A stretch of DNA of 64,000 nucleotides, taken from positions 62,001-126,000 of the forward strand of contig NIRF01000002.1 of assembly GCA_002878375.1 (NCBI GenBank), written 5' to 3'. Under the pieces are notes generated by a model, which was not told the DNA's origin, ran no database searches, and worked only from the letters and a program-made list of their open reading frames with translations. The stretch comes from Dictyoglomus sp. NZ13-RE01 (GTDB lineage: Bacteria > Dictyoglomota > Dictyoglomia > Dictyoglomales > Dictyoglomaceae). Position 1 is the stretch's first letter; every line of letters starts with the position of its first letter. A program made the translations under genes and the position numbers. Shown piece by piece: positions 43,822 through 53,560 of this stretch.

Positions 43822-44496
43822 ATGAAAGGGAAGATTATAAATTTAGAAAAAATAAGTCCTTTTTATCTCTTCTCCTTAGAAGATTATCTTCTAAGCAATA
43901 TAAACGAATTTTATGTTATATTTTACTCCTTTCCACCCTGCGTTATATTAGGTAGGTCATCAAAGGTAGAGGATGAAGTTTTTGTGGAAAATATCATTCA
44001 AGATAATATTACAATTGCAAGAAGGCAAAGTGGTGGTGGCGTAGTATACATTACTCCTGATCAATTATGTGTTAGTTTCTTATTCCCAAAAGAAATCAAA
44101 CTTCCTGAAGATCTAAAAGAGAAATATACCTTTTTAGCATCAATAACTGCAAAAAGCTTAAGTGATTTTGGAGATTTTACCTTTGACGAGAGGGGAAATA
44201 TTTTTTCTATGGATGGGGGTAAAATCTCAGGATGTAGTGGCTATTTAAATAAACATGGGTATCTACACCACTTTACCATTATAAGAAAACCCATTAAAAA
44301 TATGGAAAAATATTTGAAAAAGATCAAATACAAGACTTCCTTTATAAATGTTCCAAAGGAAAAATTAAAAAAGGCAATCACAAAAGGGCTTAAAGATTAC
44401 TTTTCCATTACTTTTAAAGAATTTTTAATTGACTCTATAGATTTAAGTAATATTCTATCTAAATATAAAGATAAGAATTACATATTTAGGTTATAA
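43822..44496 (+). CDS. lplA: Lipoate-protein ligase A family protein
   Basis: A 224-residue protein of the LplA/LipB/BPL fold. The lipoyl-AMP binding motif RRQSGGGVVY is at ~72-81 and the conserved Lys is in DGGKISGCSGY. It lacks the ~80-residue accessory domain of E. coli LplA, like the shorter ligases and octanoyltransferases (LipM/LplJ-like catalytic part). It attaches lipoate or octanoate to E2/GcvH proteins. A drug/metabolite transporter gene follows after five bases. Confidence 0.82.
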   Translation: MKGKIINLEKISPFYLFSLEDYLLSNINEFYVIFYSFPPCVILGRSSKVEDEVFVENIIQDNITIARRQSGGGVVYITPDQLCVSFLFPKEIKLPEDLKEKYTFLASITAKSLSDFGDFTFDERGNIFSMDGGKISGCSGYLNKHGYLHHFTIIRKPIKNMEKYLKKIKYKTSFINVPKEKLKKAITKGLKDYFSITFKEFLIDSIDLSNILSKYKDKNYIFRL

Positions 44497-44501
44497 AGAT
44501 T

Positions 44502-45356
44502 ATGATTTGGGCATACTTAGCTATTTTAGGTAGAATAATCCTTTTAGGCTACGAGAAAATTGTTGTTAAAAAGGTTGGAGAAAATAATGATAGTATGGCA
44601 ACATCTTTTCTATTTTTTGCTCTTGCCATCTTATTCCTCTTTCCTTTTGTTTTTTTAGATAAAATACCTAAAAATTTAGAATTCCTACCATATGGATTAA
44701 CAAGTAGTTTCATATATTCACTTTCCTTCTTTTTGTATGTTAAGTCTCTATCCTTAGGTGAAGCAAGCTTAGTTGGTCCCTTATATAACTTCAATGTTTT
44801 CTTCCTTCTTCTATTAACTACTATCTTTCTTGGTGAAGCTTTTACTATTAATAAACTCATAGGATTATCCTTGTTAGTATATGGGGCATCTTTCCTAAAC
44901 AGACAAGAGAATGTTTTTAAATCCTTAAAAATCCTTATAAAAAAGAAGGAATCCTTCCTTATGATTCTTAGTTCACTACTAATTGCTATTGGCAGAACTA
45001 TTGATGGATTCTTAATGGGGAAGATAAGTGCATTATTTTATACTTTCTTTTTATACTTTGCTATAAGTGTCTTCCAATTCCTGTATCTACTAATTGGGAA
45101 AAAGTTAAGAGAGGTAGCTAAGGTTTTTAAAAATAATACTTTATATGTTTTTATTGCCAGTGCTATCAATGCATATTCTTATCTTTTACTCCTCATAGCC
45201 TTTAAAAAAGTACCAGTAAGCATCGCAGAGCCTTTATCTATGCTGAGCATGATCTTAACAGTGATTTTTGCCCACTATTTATTAAAAGAGAACATAGGAT
45301 TAAGAATAGTAGGAGTTTTAATAATGATTTTAGGGTCTTTTATCCTATTCTTGTAA
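44502..45356 (+). CDS. EamA/DMT-family transporter
   Basis: A 284-residue protein with ten predicted helices in two five-helix EamA repeats; the repeat ends are visible as SLGEASLVGPLYNFNVFFLLLL with LGEAFTINKLIGLSLLVYG, and VPVSIAEPLSMLSMILTVIF with LLKENIGLRIVGVLIM. The family exports amino acids, nucleotide sugars or drugs. The start follows five bases after lplA and has a weak ribosome site, so translation may be coupled. MurT follows ten bases after its stop. Confidence 0.85.
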   Translation: MIWAYLAILGRIILLGYEKIVVKKVGENNDSMATSFLFFALAILFLFPFVFLDKIPKNLEFLPYGLTSSFIYSLSFFLYVKSLSLGEASLVGPLYNFNVFFLLLLTTIFLGEAFTINKLIGLSLLVYGASFLNRQENVFKSLKILIKKKESFLMILSSLLIAIGRTIDGFLMGKISALFYTFFLYFAISVFQFLYLLIGKKLREVAKVFKNNTLYVFIASAINAYSYLLLLIAFKKVPVSIAEPLSMLSMILTVIFAHYLLKENIGLRIVGVLIMILGSFILFL

Positions 45357-45366
45357 AGGTAATGGG

Positions 45367-46701
45367 ATGAAATTAAGATTTTACCTTTCAATTCTAATTG
45401 GAAGATTAATTTATTTCATTATGAATTTGTTTTCCTTAAATGCTACTACTTTTCCAGGTAAAGTGGCATATTATATATGTCCTTCTTTTCTTATAAACAT
45501 GAGAAGATATTTCAAAAAAGTAATTTTTATAACAGGTACAAATGGTAAAACTACCACTACAAATTTAATCTATCAAATTTTAAAGAGGACAAACTCAAAG
45601 GTGTTAGCTAATTTAGAGGGGGCAAACTTAAGATCAGGAATTATAACCGCTTTTCTAAAAAATCCTTCAAGCTATGATTTCGGAGTTTTTGAAGTAGATG
45701 AGGGAATTTTCCCTTATGTCTTTAGGGAGCTAAAACCAGACTTTATTGTGATTACAAACTTTTTCAGGGATCAACTGGATAGATATGGAGAAATTGACAA
45801 GACAGTAAATGCAATTGGCAATGTTTTAAAAGATTATGATAAAACAGTTCTCATATTAAATGCGGATGATCCCTTTGTAGCAAGATTTTCAAGGCTTAGT
45901 AATAAAAAATACTTTTATGGCATTAATATTAAACTTAAAGAAGAGAAAGAAGAAATTAGAGAAAGCATATATTGTCCCTTTTGTGGTCAAAAACTTCAAT
46001 ATGAATACTTTAATTATGCCCAAATGGGGAAATACTCCTGTAGCTGTGGGTTTAGAAATCCCCCCTATGATTTTTATATAACAAGTGCCAAATATGAAAA
46101 TAATAAGTGGATTTTTGAAGTGAAAGGTGAAAATATGTCTATTGATCTTTCCTTCAATTATCCAGGAATTTACAATCTTTATAATGCTCTTGCTGGATTT
46201 GCTTTAGCTAAAACCTTAGGGATTCAAACAGATATTATAAAAGAAGGAATAGAAAATTTTTCCTTTAAATTAGGAAGATGGGAAGCATATTCTTACAAGG
46301 GGTATAATAAGATTCTCATATTAGTGAAAAACCCAGCGGGATATAATCAAGTATTAGACAGCATAATTCAGGATAGTGAAGAAAAAATACTACTATTAAT
46401 ATTAAATGATAATATAGCGGATGGAAGAGATATCTCCTGGATCTGGGATGTAGATTTTGAAATGCTTTGTAATGATCATCATATAAAAAAGATTATATGT
46501 TCTGGAAAAAGAGGAGAAGAATTGCTTTTAAGATTAAAATATGCAGAATTTCCCTTAGAAAAATTAGAATTGATAAATGATATATCAAAAAGTCTAAAAC
46601 TTTCAATCCATACCCCCCAAAAGGTTTATATCCTTCCTACATATACTGCTCTTTTTTACTCAAGAAAATTCCTTAAAAGGAGCATAAAAGATGGAAATTA
46701 A
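45367..46701 (+). CDS. murT: Lipid II isoglutaminyl synthase, MurT subunit
   Basis: A 444-residue Mur-ligase relative: ATP loop ITGTNGKTTTTN, central domain VFEVDEGIFPYVF and TNFFRDQLDRYGEID, an inserted zinc ribbon (CPFCG at ~198-202 and CSCGF ~25 residues on), and a C-terminal DUF1727-type domain (VKNPAGYNQVLD). This is the MurT layout. With GatD it amidates the D-Glu of lipid II to D-isoglutamine. The gatD gene overlaps its end by 11 bases. Confidence 0.9.
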   Translation: MKLRFYLSILIGRLIYFIMNLFSLNATTFPGKVAYYICPSFLINMRRYFKKVIFITGTNGKTTTTNLIYQILKRTNSKVLANLEGANLRSGIITAFLKNPSSYDFGVFEVDEGIFPYVFRELKPDFIVITNFFRDQLDRYGEIDKTVNAIGNVLKDYDKTVLILNADDPFVARFSRLSNKKYFYGINIKLKEEKEEIRESIYCPFCGQKLQYEYFNYAQMGKYSCSCGFRNPPYDFYITSAKYENNKWIFEVKGENMSIDLSFNYPGIYNLYNALAGFALAKTLGIQTDIIKEGIENFSFKLGRWEAYSYKGYNKILILVKNPAGYNQVLDSIIQDSEEKILLLILNDNIADGRDISWIWDVDFEMLCNDHHIKKIICSGKRGEELLLRLKYAEFPLEKLELINDISKSLKLSIHTPQKVYILPTYTALFYSRKFLKRSIKDGN

Positions 46702-47413
46702 TATACTCCATATGTATCCTGATCTTTTAAATCTTTATGGGGATAGAGGGAATATAATAGTTCTTAAGAAAAGATGCGAATGGAGAGGTATAAAAGCAAA
46801 TATTTTATCTTTTACAAAAGATAAAGAGCAGGGTTTAGAATCTGCAGATATCATATTTTTAGGGGGTGGATCTGATAGGGAGCAAGAGATTATTTTTTCT
46901 CACATCATAAAATATAAGAATGTTCTAAAAGATTTAATAGAAGATAGCCTTGTCGTGCTTGCAATCTGTGGAGGATACCAACTCTTAGGAGAATACTATT
47001 TGGATGCCTATGGGAATAAGATAGAAGGCTTAGGAATTTTAAACTTTTACACTAAGGCGGAGGAAGGAAGATTAATAGGTAATATTTTAATTGAAACCAC
47101 TCTCCCTATTTATCCAAAAACCTTAGTAGGGTTTGAAAATCATGGTGGTAGAACTTATCATAATTACAATACACTTGGAAAAGTATTAAAAGGTTTTGGC
47201 AATAATGGAAAGGATGGAAAAGAAGGCTTAGTTTATAAGAATCTTTTTGGTACATACTTACATGGACCAGTTCTACCCAAAAATCCACATTTTGTAGACT
47301 ATTTAATAAAAAAAGCTTTAGAAAGAAAATATAAAAAAGAAATCTCTTTAACCCCCCTAAATGATAAAGAAGAGATGTTAGCTCACGAAAAAGCGAAACA
47401 TCTAAAGAGGTAG
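46691..47413 (+). CDS. gatD: Lipid II isoglutaminyl synthase, GatD subunit
   Basis: A 240-residue class I glutamine amidotransferase of the CobB/CobQ type: catalytic Cys93 in VLAICGGYQLLG and His191 in GTYLHGPVLPKNP. The start MEINILHMYPDLLNLYGDRGN is the GatD signature. It delivers ammonia from glutamine to MurT. The two genes overlap by 11 bases, as in Gram-positive bacteria. Confidence 0.92.
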   Translation: MEINILHMYPDLLNLYGDRGNIIVLKKRCEWRGIKANILSFTKDKEQGLESADIIFLGGGSDREQEIIFSHIIKYKNVLKDLIEDSLVVLAICGGYQLLGEYYLDAYGNKIEGLGILNFYTKAEEGRLIGNILIETTLPIYPKTLVGFENHGGRTYHNYNTLGKVLKGFGNNGKDGKEGLVYKNLFGTYLHGPVLPKNPHFVDYLIKKALERKYKKEISLTPLNDKEEMLAHEKAKHLKR

Positions 47414-47446
47414 TGGATATAAATTTGTAAATGAAGGAGGATTATT

Positions 47447-48547
47447 ATGGAAAAGAAAGAAGAGGTAAAAATTAAATTAGAGAGAGTTAGAAATTTTCTC
47501 AGAGAAAAAGATCTTTATGCCATTTTAATTAAAAAACAACCAAATTTTTCATGGATCACTGCAGGAGGAGTTAACTTTGTTGGAATGACTACAGAAATAG
47601 GAGTAACTTCTGTTCTTGTAACAGAAAGGGAACAATTTGTTATTGCAAATAAAATTGAGGCAGGAAGAATGAGAGATGAGGAAGTAAAAGATCTGGATTT
47701 TGAAGTTATTGAGTACCCATGGTATGAAGATAAAGAAATAGAAATAGTAAATAGCATTGTAGGAGATAAAAAGGTAGGGTGCGATATACCTTATAGTAAT
47801 TTTATATTTGTAGAGAATGATTTTAGAAGATTAAGATTTACTTTAACTGAAGGAGAAATTGATAGATACAAATATTTGGGCGAGAAATTAGCAAAAGCCG
47901 TGGAAGAAACATTAATGGAGACGAAAAAAGGAGATAAAGAGATAAAAATAGCAGGAAGAATTGCTCAAAAACTTTGGAAAGATGGAATAGAACCTACTGC
48001 CTTTATGATAGCATCTGATGAAAGAATCAGAAACTATCGACATCCTATATCAAAAGACAAAGAAGTAAGAGAATATGTTATGGCTTCGGTAAATGCAAGA
48101 TACAAAGGCTTAATAACTACTATAACAAGAATGGCTCACTTTGGACCACTTCCGGAAAATGTTATTAAACAATATCGAGATAATGTAGAAATAGAATGCA
48201 TTATGATATCCAAAACAAAGATTGGAGGAGAAATGAGAGTTCCAGTACTTACCGCCATAGAAGAGTATGAAAAAAGAGGTTATAAGGATGAATGGAAACT
48301 TCATCATCAAGGAGGACCCATGGGCTATTATCCAAGAGAAATAAGAGTAACTCCCAATACTACAGAAAAAATCCTACCTTATCAAGCCTTTTGTTGGAAT
48401 CCTACCATCACAGGAACAAAATCTGAAGATGGATTTATTGTTACTCCTGATGGCTTTATCACTATTACAAATCCAATCATATATCCCACAATCACAATAG
48501 AAGTAGAAGGAAATAAATTTGTAAAGCCAGATATACTGGTACTTTAG
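47447..48547 (+). CDS. M24-fold peptidase-like protein without the metal site
   Basis: A 366-residue protein with the creatinase-like N-terminal domain (about 1-125) and a pita-bread C-terminal domain (about 130-366), the architecture of Xaa-Pro aminopeptidases. The usual ligands are mostly lost: the region that normally reads D-G-x-Y-x-GY-SD-TR is SVNARYKGLITTITRM, and the GHGIG His is replaced (GGPMGYYPRE); only the final Glu (SEDGF) remains. It may be a metal-independent hydrolase like creatinase or a binding protein. A strong AAGGAGG site precedes the start. Alpha-xylosidase follows by 13 bases. Confidence 0.8.
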   Translation: MEKKEEVKIKLERVRNFLREKDLYAILIKKQPNFSWITAGGVNFVGMTTEIGVTSVLVTEREQFVIANKIEAGRMRDEEVKDLDFEVIEYPWYEDKEIEIVNSIVGDKKVGCDIPYSNFIFVENDFRRLRFTLTEGEIDRYKYLGEKLAKAVEETLMETKKGDKEIKIAGRIAQKLWKDGIEPTAFMIASDERIRNYRHPISKDKEVREYVMASVNARYKGLITTITRMAHFGPLPENVIKQYRDNVEIECIMISKTKIGGEMRVPVLTAIEEYEKRGYKDEWKLHHQGGPMGYYPREIRVTPNTTEKILPYQAFCWNPTITGTKSEDGFIVTPDGFITITNPIIYPTITIEVEGNKFVKPDILVL

Positions 48548-48560
48548 GGGGGTTTTGGAA

Positions 48561-50885
48561 TTGAGGTTTACTGATGGATATTGGAGAGTTAAAGAAGGTT
48601 ACTCCGTCTATTCACCTGCAGAAGTTTACGATTATGAGATAAGGGAAAAAGAAATAATTATCTATGCTCCATATCATAGGATACAAAATAGAGGTGAAAC
48701 ATTATATGGTCCCCTATTCGAAATCCACTTCACCTCTCCCCTTCCTAATATAATTCAAGTGAAAATATATCACTTTAAAGGTGGCTTAGAAAAAGGTCCA
48801 AACTTTGAGCTCTTTGTAAGAGAAGATTATAAGCCTGAAATTTTAGAGGATAATGAATTTTTGATCCTAAAAGCTGACAAGTTAATGGTAAAAATTAACA
48901 AAAAGGGAAATTTATCTTATAAGTTTTTCTATGAGAATAAAGAGCTTACTAAGTCTGGCTTTAAATATACAGGTTATATTCTTGATGACAAAAAGAATCC
49001 CTATGTAAGAGAACAGCTCGCCTTATCAGTTGGAGAGCTTGTATATGGATTAGGAGAAAGATTTGGTGCTTTTATTAAAAACGGACAAAGTATTGATATG
49101 TGGAATGCAGATGCAGGAACAACATCTGATCAAACTTATAAAAATATTCCCTTTTATGTTACCAATAAAGGATATGGGGTATTTGTTAATCACCCAGAAA
49201 AAGTCTCTTTTGAGATAGCCACGGAACATGTAGAAAGAGTACAGTTTAGTGTGCCAGGAGAATATCTAAATTATTTTGTAATAGGAGGAAAAAACTTAAA
49301 GGAGGTACTGGATAATTATACCAATCTTACTGGAAAACCTGCACTTCCCCCTGCATGGTCCTTTGGATTATGGCTCACTACCTCCTTTATAACAAACTAC
49401 GATGAAAAAACAGTAACGGGTTTTATTGAAGGGATGAGAGAAAGAAATATTCCTCTTCATGTATTTCACTTTGATTGTTTTTGGATGAAAGAATACCATT
49501 GGGTGGATTTTCAATGGGATGAAAGGGTATTCCCCAATCCTGAAGAAATGCTAAAAAGATTAAAAAATAGAGGCTTAAAAATATGTGTTTGGATTAATCC
49601 ATATGTAGCTCAAAGATCAAGACTATTTGAAGAAGGAAAACAAAAAGGATTTTTAATAAAAAAGCCTGATGGGAGTGTTTGGCAAACAGACGATTGGCAA
49701 CCTGGAATGGGTATAGTAGATTTTACTAATCCATCTGCAAGAGAGTGGTACTCTGAAAAGTTAAGAAATTTAATCAAGATGGGAGTTGACTCTTTCAAGA
49801 CAGATTTTGGAGAGAGAATTCCAACCGATGTAGTTTATTATGATGGTTCAGATCCTCAAAAAATGCATAACTTCTATACATTCTTATATAATAAGACCGT
49901 TTTTGAAACATTAAAGGAAGAGTTTGGAGAAAACAAAGCTATAGTCTTTGCCCGCTCAAGTACTGCGGGTGGACAAAGATTTCCAGTACACTGGGGCGGA
50001 GATTGCTTAGCAAGCTATGAATCTATGGCAGAAACATTAAGAGGCGGACTTTCTTTAGGGCTTTGTGGATTTGGTTTTTGGAGCCATGACATAGGAGGAT
50101 TTGATAGTTCAGCAACTCCAGATCTTTATAAAAGGTGGGTTGCTTTTGGATTATTATCCTCCCATAGTAGATTGCATGGAAATTTTGCCTATAAGGTACC
50201 ATGGCTCTATGATGAGGAAGCTGTGCACGTATTAAGATTCTTTGTCAATTTGAAATGCTCCTTAATGCCTTATTTATTTGCAAAGGCTATTGAGGCGTCA
50301 AAGAAAGGTATACCTATGCTTAGAGCTATGCTTTTGGAATTTGAAGATGATCCTACCTGCCATTTCCTTGATAGACAATATATGTTAGGAGATTCTCTTC
50401 TTGTTGCCCCTGTCTTCTCGGAAACTGGAGAAGTAGAGTATTATTTACCAAAAGGAATTTGGACAAACTTTATAACCGGAGAGAAAAAAGAAGGAGGAAA
50501 ATGGTACAGGGAAAAATTTGATTATTTCTCTCTTCCTTTAATGGTTAGACCTGGAAGTATTGTGGCTGTAGGCGATAATAAAGAAAGACCTGATTATGAT
50601 TATGCAGATAATGTAACTCTTTATGTATTTGAACCTATAGAAGGAGAAAAGGCAAGTTGCGAGGTTTTTGATCAAGATGGAAATCTAAATCTTAGAGTAA
50701 TTCTAAAAAGGGTTGGAAACAAACTTAATTTTGATATAGATTATGAGATAGGAAAACCCTTCTCTATATTACTTTTCTCAGTGGAAAATATAAAAAGTAT
50801 AAAGAATGGAAGTTTCCAAAAAGTAGAAAAGGGCATAAAAATTCTACCTGATAAGGGAGTAAAAGGAATAGAAGTTGAGTTATAA
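48561..50885 (+). CDS. Glycoside hydrolase family 31 alpha-xylosidase
   Basis: About 774 residues matching the YicI-type GH31 enzymes from the first residues (MRFTDGYWRVKEG). The nucleophile is Asp415 in KTDFGE and the acid/base Asp481 in HWGGDC, one off from YicI Asp416 and Asp482. The TTG at 48561 is chosen as start because it lies 8 bases after GGGGGG and aligns with YicI; a TTG at 48555 is only 2 bases from that site. There is no signal peptide, so it is cytoplasmic, removing xylose or glucose from imported xyloglucan oligosaccharides. Confidence 0.9.
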   Translation: MRFTDGYWRVKEGYSVYSPAEVYDYEIREKEIIIYAPYHRIQNRGETLYGPLFEIHFTSPLPNIIQVKIYHFKGGLEKGPNFELFVREDYKPEILEDNEFLILKADKLMVKINKKGNLSYKFFYENKELTKSGFKYTGYILDDKKNPYVREQLALSVGELVYGLGERFGAFIKNGQSIDMWNADAGTTSDQTYKNIPFYVTNKGYGVFVNHPEKVSFEIATEHVERVQFSVPGEYLNYFVIGGKNLKEVLDNYTNLTGKPALPPAWSFGLWLTTSFITNYDEKTVTGFIEGMRERNIPLHVFHFDCFWMKEYHWVDFQWDERVFPNPEEMLKRLKNRGLKICVWINPYVAQRSRLFEEGKQKGFLIKKPDGSVWQTDDWQPGMGIVDFTNPSAREWYSEKLRNLIKMGVDSFKTDFGERIPTDVVYYDGSDPQKMHNFYTFLYNKTVFETLKEEFGENKAIVFARSSTAGGQRFPVHWGGDCLASYESMAETLRGGLSLGLCGFGFWSHDIGGFDSSATPDLYKRWVAFGLLSSHSRLHGNFAYKVPWLYDEEAVHVLRFFVNLKCSLMPYLFAKAIEASKKGIPMLRAMLLEFEDDPTCHFLDRQYMLGDSLLVAPVFSETGEVEYYLPKGIWTNFITGEKKEGGKWYREKFDYFSLPLMVRPGSIVAVGDNKERPDYDYADNVTLYVFEPIEGEKASCEVFDQDGNLNLRVILKRVGNKLNFDIDYEIGKPFSILLFSVENIKSIKNGSFQKVEKGIKILPDKGVKGIEVEL

Positions 50886-50925
50886 TTATATAAAAAGTTT
50901 TAGAAGAGATTAGGAGGAAGAAAAA

Positions 50926-52125
50926 ATGGATCTATTTGAAAAATGCTATAATTTGACTCCAGAACATCCCTTATCAGAGGCAAGGGTTGCCATAGATCAA
51001 GGACTTTATCCCTTCTTTCTACCTTTAGAAGAGACAGAGGGTACTGAGGTAGTAATTAATGGTAGAAGGCTCATTATGCTTGGCTCTAATAATTACTTAG
51101 GACTTACCACTCATCCCAAGGTTAAAGAGGCAGCTATAAATGCAATTAAAAAATATGGGACAAGTTGTACAGGATCGCGCTTTATGAATGGCACCTTAGC
51201 TCTCCACAGAGAATTAGAGGAAAGACTGGCAGAATTTTTAAACAAGGAAGCTTGTATTGTATTTTCTACAGGATACCAAACAAATGTAGGAACGATATCT
51301 GCCCTCATAGGGAAAGACGATATAGCAATAACTGATAAAGAAGATCATGCTTCTATAATAGATGGTTGTAAAATGTCTTATGGTAAAATGCTAAGGTTTA
51401 AACATAATGACATGGAAGATTTAGAAAAAGTACTTAAAAGCTGTCCTGATGATGCAGGAAAATTAGTAATAGTGGATGGGATATTCTCTATGGCAGGAGA
51501 TATTGCACCTCTCCCTGAAATAGTTAAACTTTGTAAAAAGTATAACGCAAGACTCATGGTAGATGATGCACATTCCATAGGAGTTTTAGGAGATCATGGA
51601 AGAGGAACTGCAAACTATTTTGGACTGGATAATGAGGTAGACCTCATTATGGGAACCTTCAGTAAGTCCTTTGCAAGCTTAGGAGGATTTATAGCAGGAG
51701 ATGAAGAAGTAATTTTCTATATCAAACATAATGCCAGGTCCTTTATCTTTAGTGCCAGTATGTCCCCTGCAAATACTGCAGCAGCTCTTGCAGCTTTAGA
51801 GGTGATGCAAGAAGAGCCTGAAAGAATAGATAGACTTTGGAAGATAGCCAATAGAATGAGGGAGGGTTTAAAGTCTCTTGGTTTTGATATAGGGAATAGT
51901 TGTACTCCCATCATTCCTATATATATTAGGGATAAGTGGAAGACATTAGAGATGTGGAAAGAACTCTTTGAGCTTGGGGTTTATTGCAATCCAGTCCTTC
52001 CTCCTGGGGTACCACCTAATCAGTCCCTACTGAGAACAAGCTATATGGCAACCCATACTGAAGAACAAGTAGATAGAGCTTTAGAGATATTTGAAAAGGC
52101 AGGAAAAAAAGTAGGAATTATATAA
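50926..52125 (+). CDS. Alpha-oxoamine synthase (serine palmitoyltransferase/KBL/BioF type)
   Basis: A 399-residue PLP enzyme. The core motifs are [49 protein letters not shown] and the PLP Lys in [13 protein letters not shown]. The pattern SRFMNGTL with KHNDMEDLE resembles bacterial serine-palmitoyltransferase-like enzymes more than BioF, but glycine C-acetyltransferase and 8-amino-7-oxononanoate synthase share this fold. It condenses an amino acid with an acyl-CoA. No biotin or sphingolipid genes are adjacent, so the substrate is unresolved. It ends at a terminator. Confidence 0.82.
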   Translation: MDLFEKCYNLTPEHPLSEARVAIDQGLYPFFLPLEETEGTEVVINGRRLIMLGSNNYLGLTTHPKVKEAAINAIKKYGTSCTGSRFMNGTLALHRELEERLAEFLNKEACIVFSTGYQTNVGTISALIGKDDIAITDKEDHASIIDGCKMSYGKMLRFKHNDMEDLEKVLKSCPDDAGKLVIVDGIFSMAGDIAPLPEIVKLCKKYNARLMVDDAHSIGVLGDHGRGTANYFGLDNEVDLIMGTFSKSFASLGGFIAGDEEVIFYIKHNARSFIFSASMSPANTAAALAALEVMQEEPERIDRLWKIANRMREGLKSLGFDIGNSCTPIIPIYIRDKWKTLEMWKELFELGVYCNPVLPPGVPPNQSLLRTSYMATHTEEQVDRALEIFEKAGKKVGII

Positions 52126-52157
52126 AAAAGGGGAAGGAGTGCCCCCTTCCCCTTTTT
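52124..52157. terminator. Bidirectional Rho-independent terminator
   Basis: An eight-bp GC-rich stem GGGGAAGG/CCTTCCCC (52130-52137 and 52145-52152) with flanking A and T runs on both sides. It serves the alpha-oxoamine synthase and the convergent diiron-protein gene. Confidence 0.9.
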
Positions 52158-53259
52158 ACCTTCTAAATAAATTTGTGATTCTTTTGAAAGCATCAAAGAT
52201 TGTGCTTCTTTCTTCGTAAAAGGTTTCAGGAACTTCTAAGTTATACTTGGCGAATATTCTTATTATGTCACTTTTTACCTGATCTTTTTCTTTATCATTT
52301 AAACCCTCTATAAAACTTAGATACATCAATTCAAAGACAGACTGAATTGGTACTCTAAAGTCTATGGCCACGTCATTTTCAAATTGTACAAGCTCAGGAA
52401 AAGAAGAATTTGAGTTAATACTATGAACTTTTTCCCTCACAAATTCTTCTCCTAATCTCTCCTTACAACACTGATAAATTTCATTGAAGGCATAAATGTA
52501 AAGATCTTTCTTTTTCTCCATATCTTGAATATATTCTAATCCAACTTCTAAATCATTTATTCTCTTACTAAAATCTATGATTAAATCTCCCTTAATAATA
52601 TCACCATGCTGAGGAGCTATGATTTCTGGTAAAGGACTTAATCTACCAATATTATCTATAGCGTTTACCAAAGCAGGTTTAGAAGGCATATAAATCTGAT
52701 GAAAGGCTTTGATCCCTGCCCAAGAATTTTTATCTGCAAAGATATCATCAGTATTTTTAGTAGAGAGCCCAGCAAAAAGATCTCCTGAGAACAAAATTTT
52801 TTTTGAGGGAAGGTATAGAGCAGCTGCTCCTCTAAAATGGCAAAAGGGGGTAGGTACAAACTCTAAGAACTCTCCAGAATCAAGATTTAACCTTCTATTT
52901 GGAAAATGTTCTACCGGTTGATATCTTTCTTTCTCAATGCCGTAAGATTTCATAAGTCTCCAGGTATCTTCAGATGTTATGAGTACTGCGTCCTTATTCA
53001 TAGAAAGAAGTCCAGGAACAGAGGAAGTTAAATCAGGATCTTGGTGATTGACATAAACTATGTCCAAGTCTTCAATTTTTCCAATAATATCCTTGATGAC
53101 TAAAACAAGATCATTAAAGTACTCAAGCGGTGATGGATCTATTATTAGATTAATTTTTCTCTTTTTCCCTCCTAATCTTACAAGATAAGTGTTTTCAAAA
53201 AAAGGAAATTCAGGGGTACGAATCAGATAAACATCTTCTAAAATCTCTTTAACAAGCAT
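52156..53259 (-). CDS. MBL-fold diiron protein (ODP/flavodiiron-like), no flavodoxin domain
   Basis: A 367-residue protein. Residues 1-250 form a metallo-beta-lactamase fold with the flavodiiron-type ligand set: NHQDPDL (His, Asp, Asp), FCHFRG, FSGDLF and APQHGD. The HxDxD form matches ODP-type oxygen- or NO-binding diiron proteins. The C-terminal ~115 residues are helical and of unknown fold (YIYAFNEIYQCCKERL; VFELMYLSFIEGLN), replacing the flavodoxin domain of true FDPs. It may sense or scavenge O2 in this anaerobe. It is divergent from the iron operon. Confidence 0.82.
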   Translation of the reverse strand: MLVKEILEDVYLIRTPEFPFFENTYLVRLGGKKRKINLIIDPSPLEYFNDLVLVIKDIIGKIEDLDIVYVNHQDPDLTSSVPGLLSMNKDAVLITSEDTWRLMKSYGIEKERYQPVEHFPNRRLNLDSGEFLEFVPTPFCHFRGAAALYLPSKKILFSGDLFAGLSTKNTDDIFADKNSWAGIKAFHQIYMPSKPALVNAIDNIGRLSPLPEIIAPQHGDIIKGDLIIDFSKRINDLEVGLEYIQDMEKKKDLYIYAFNEIYQCCKERLGEEFVREKVHSINSNSSFPELVQFENDVAIDFRVPIQSVFELMYLSFIEGLNDKEKDQVKSDIIRIFAKYNLEVPETFYEERSTIFDAFKRITNLFRR

Positions 53260-53528
53260 ACTCTCACCTCTTTAGTTTAATATTATTCTAATTATATAAT
53301 TATTATCCAAGTTACGCAAAAAGGAACCTGATATAGACATAGTTACCCCTTAAGAAATATAGATAAATCCTTAGTAAATAAGTCATAAATAGGAACCTTA
53401 AGGAAGGTTTTTCTTAGAAGAGAATTTAGTCTTTTTAATAGATTAGAGATGAAAGATATTACTTCATTATCATTACTATACTGGCACCTATATCCATAAT
53501 CTATTTATCGATCAAGTATTTTTCACTC
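53260..53528. other. Gap between diiron protein and iron operon
   Basis: No gene is supported. A minus-strand promoter for the diiron gene is possible (-10 TATAAT 53296-53291; -35 TTGCGT 53319-53314, weak). A small hairpin AACCTT/AAGGTT (53395-53410) followed by T residues has no obvious gene to terminate. Confidence 0.4.
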
Positions 53529-53557
53529 TTGACAAAGGAAAATTTTATCTCTAAAAT
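53529..53557 (+). promoter_or_regulatory. Promoter of the iron operon
   Basis: -35 TTGACA (53529-53534), 17 bases, -10 TAAAAT (53552-53557). The expected start near 53564 falls inside the tandem operator. Confidence 0.8.
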
Positions 53558-53560
53558 AAA

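Noticed and set aside
53395-53410. Hairpin AACCTT/AAGGTT with T residues as a terminator
   Set aside because: No plus-strand gene precedes it; probably incidental or part of regulatory DNA.
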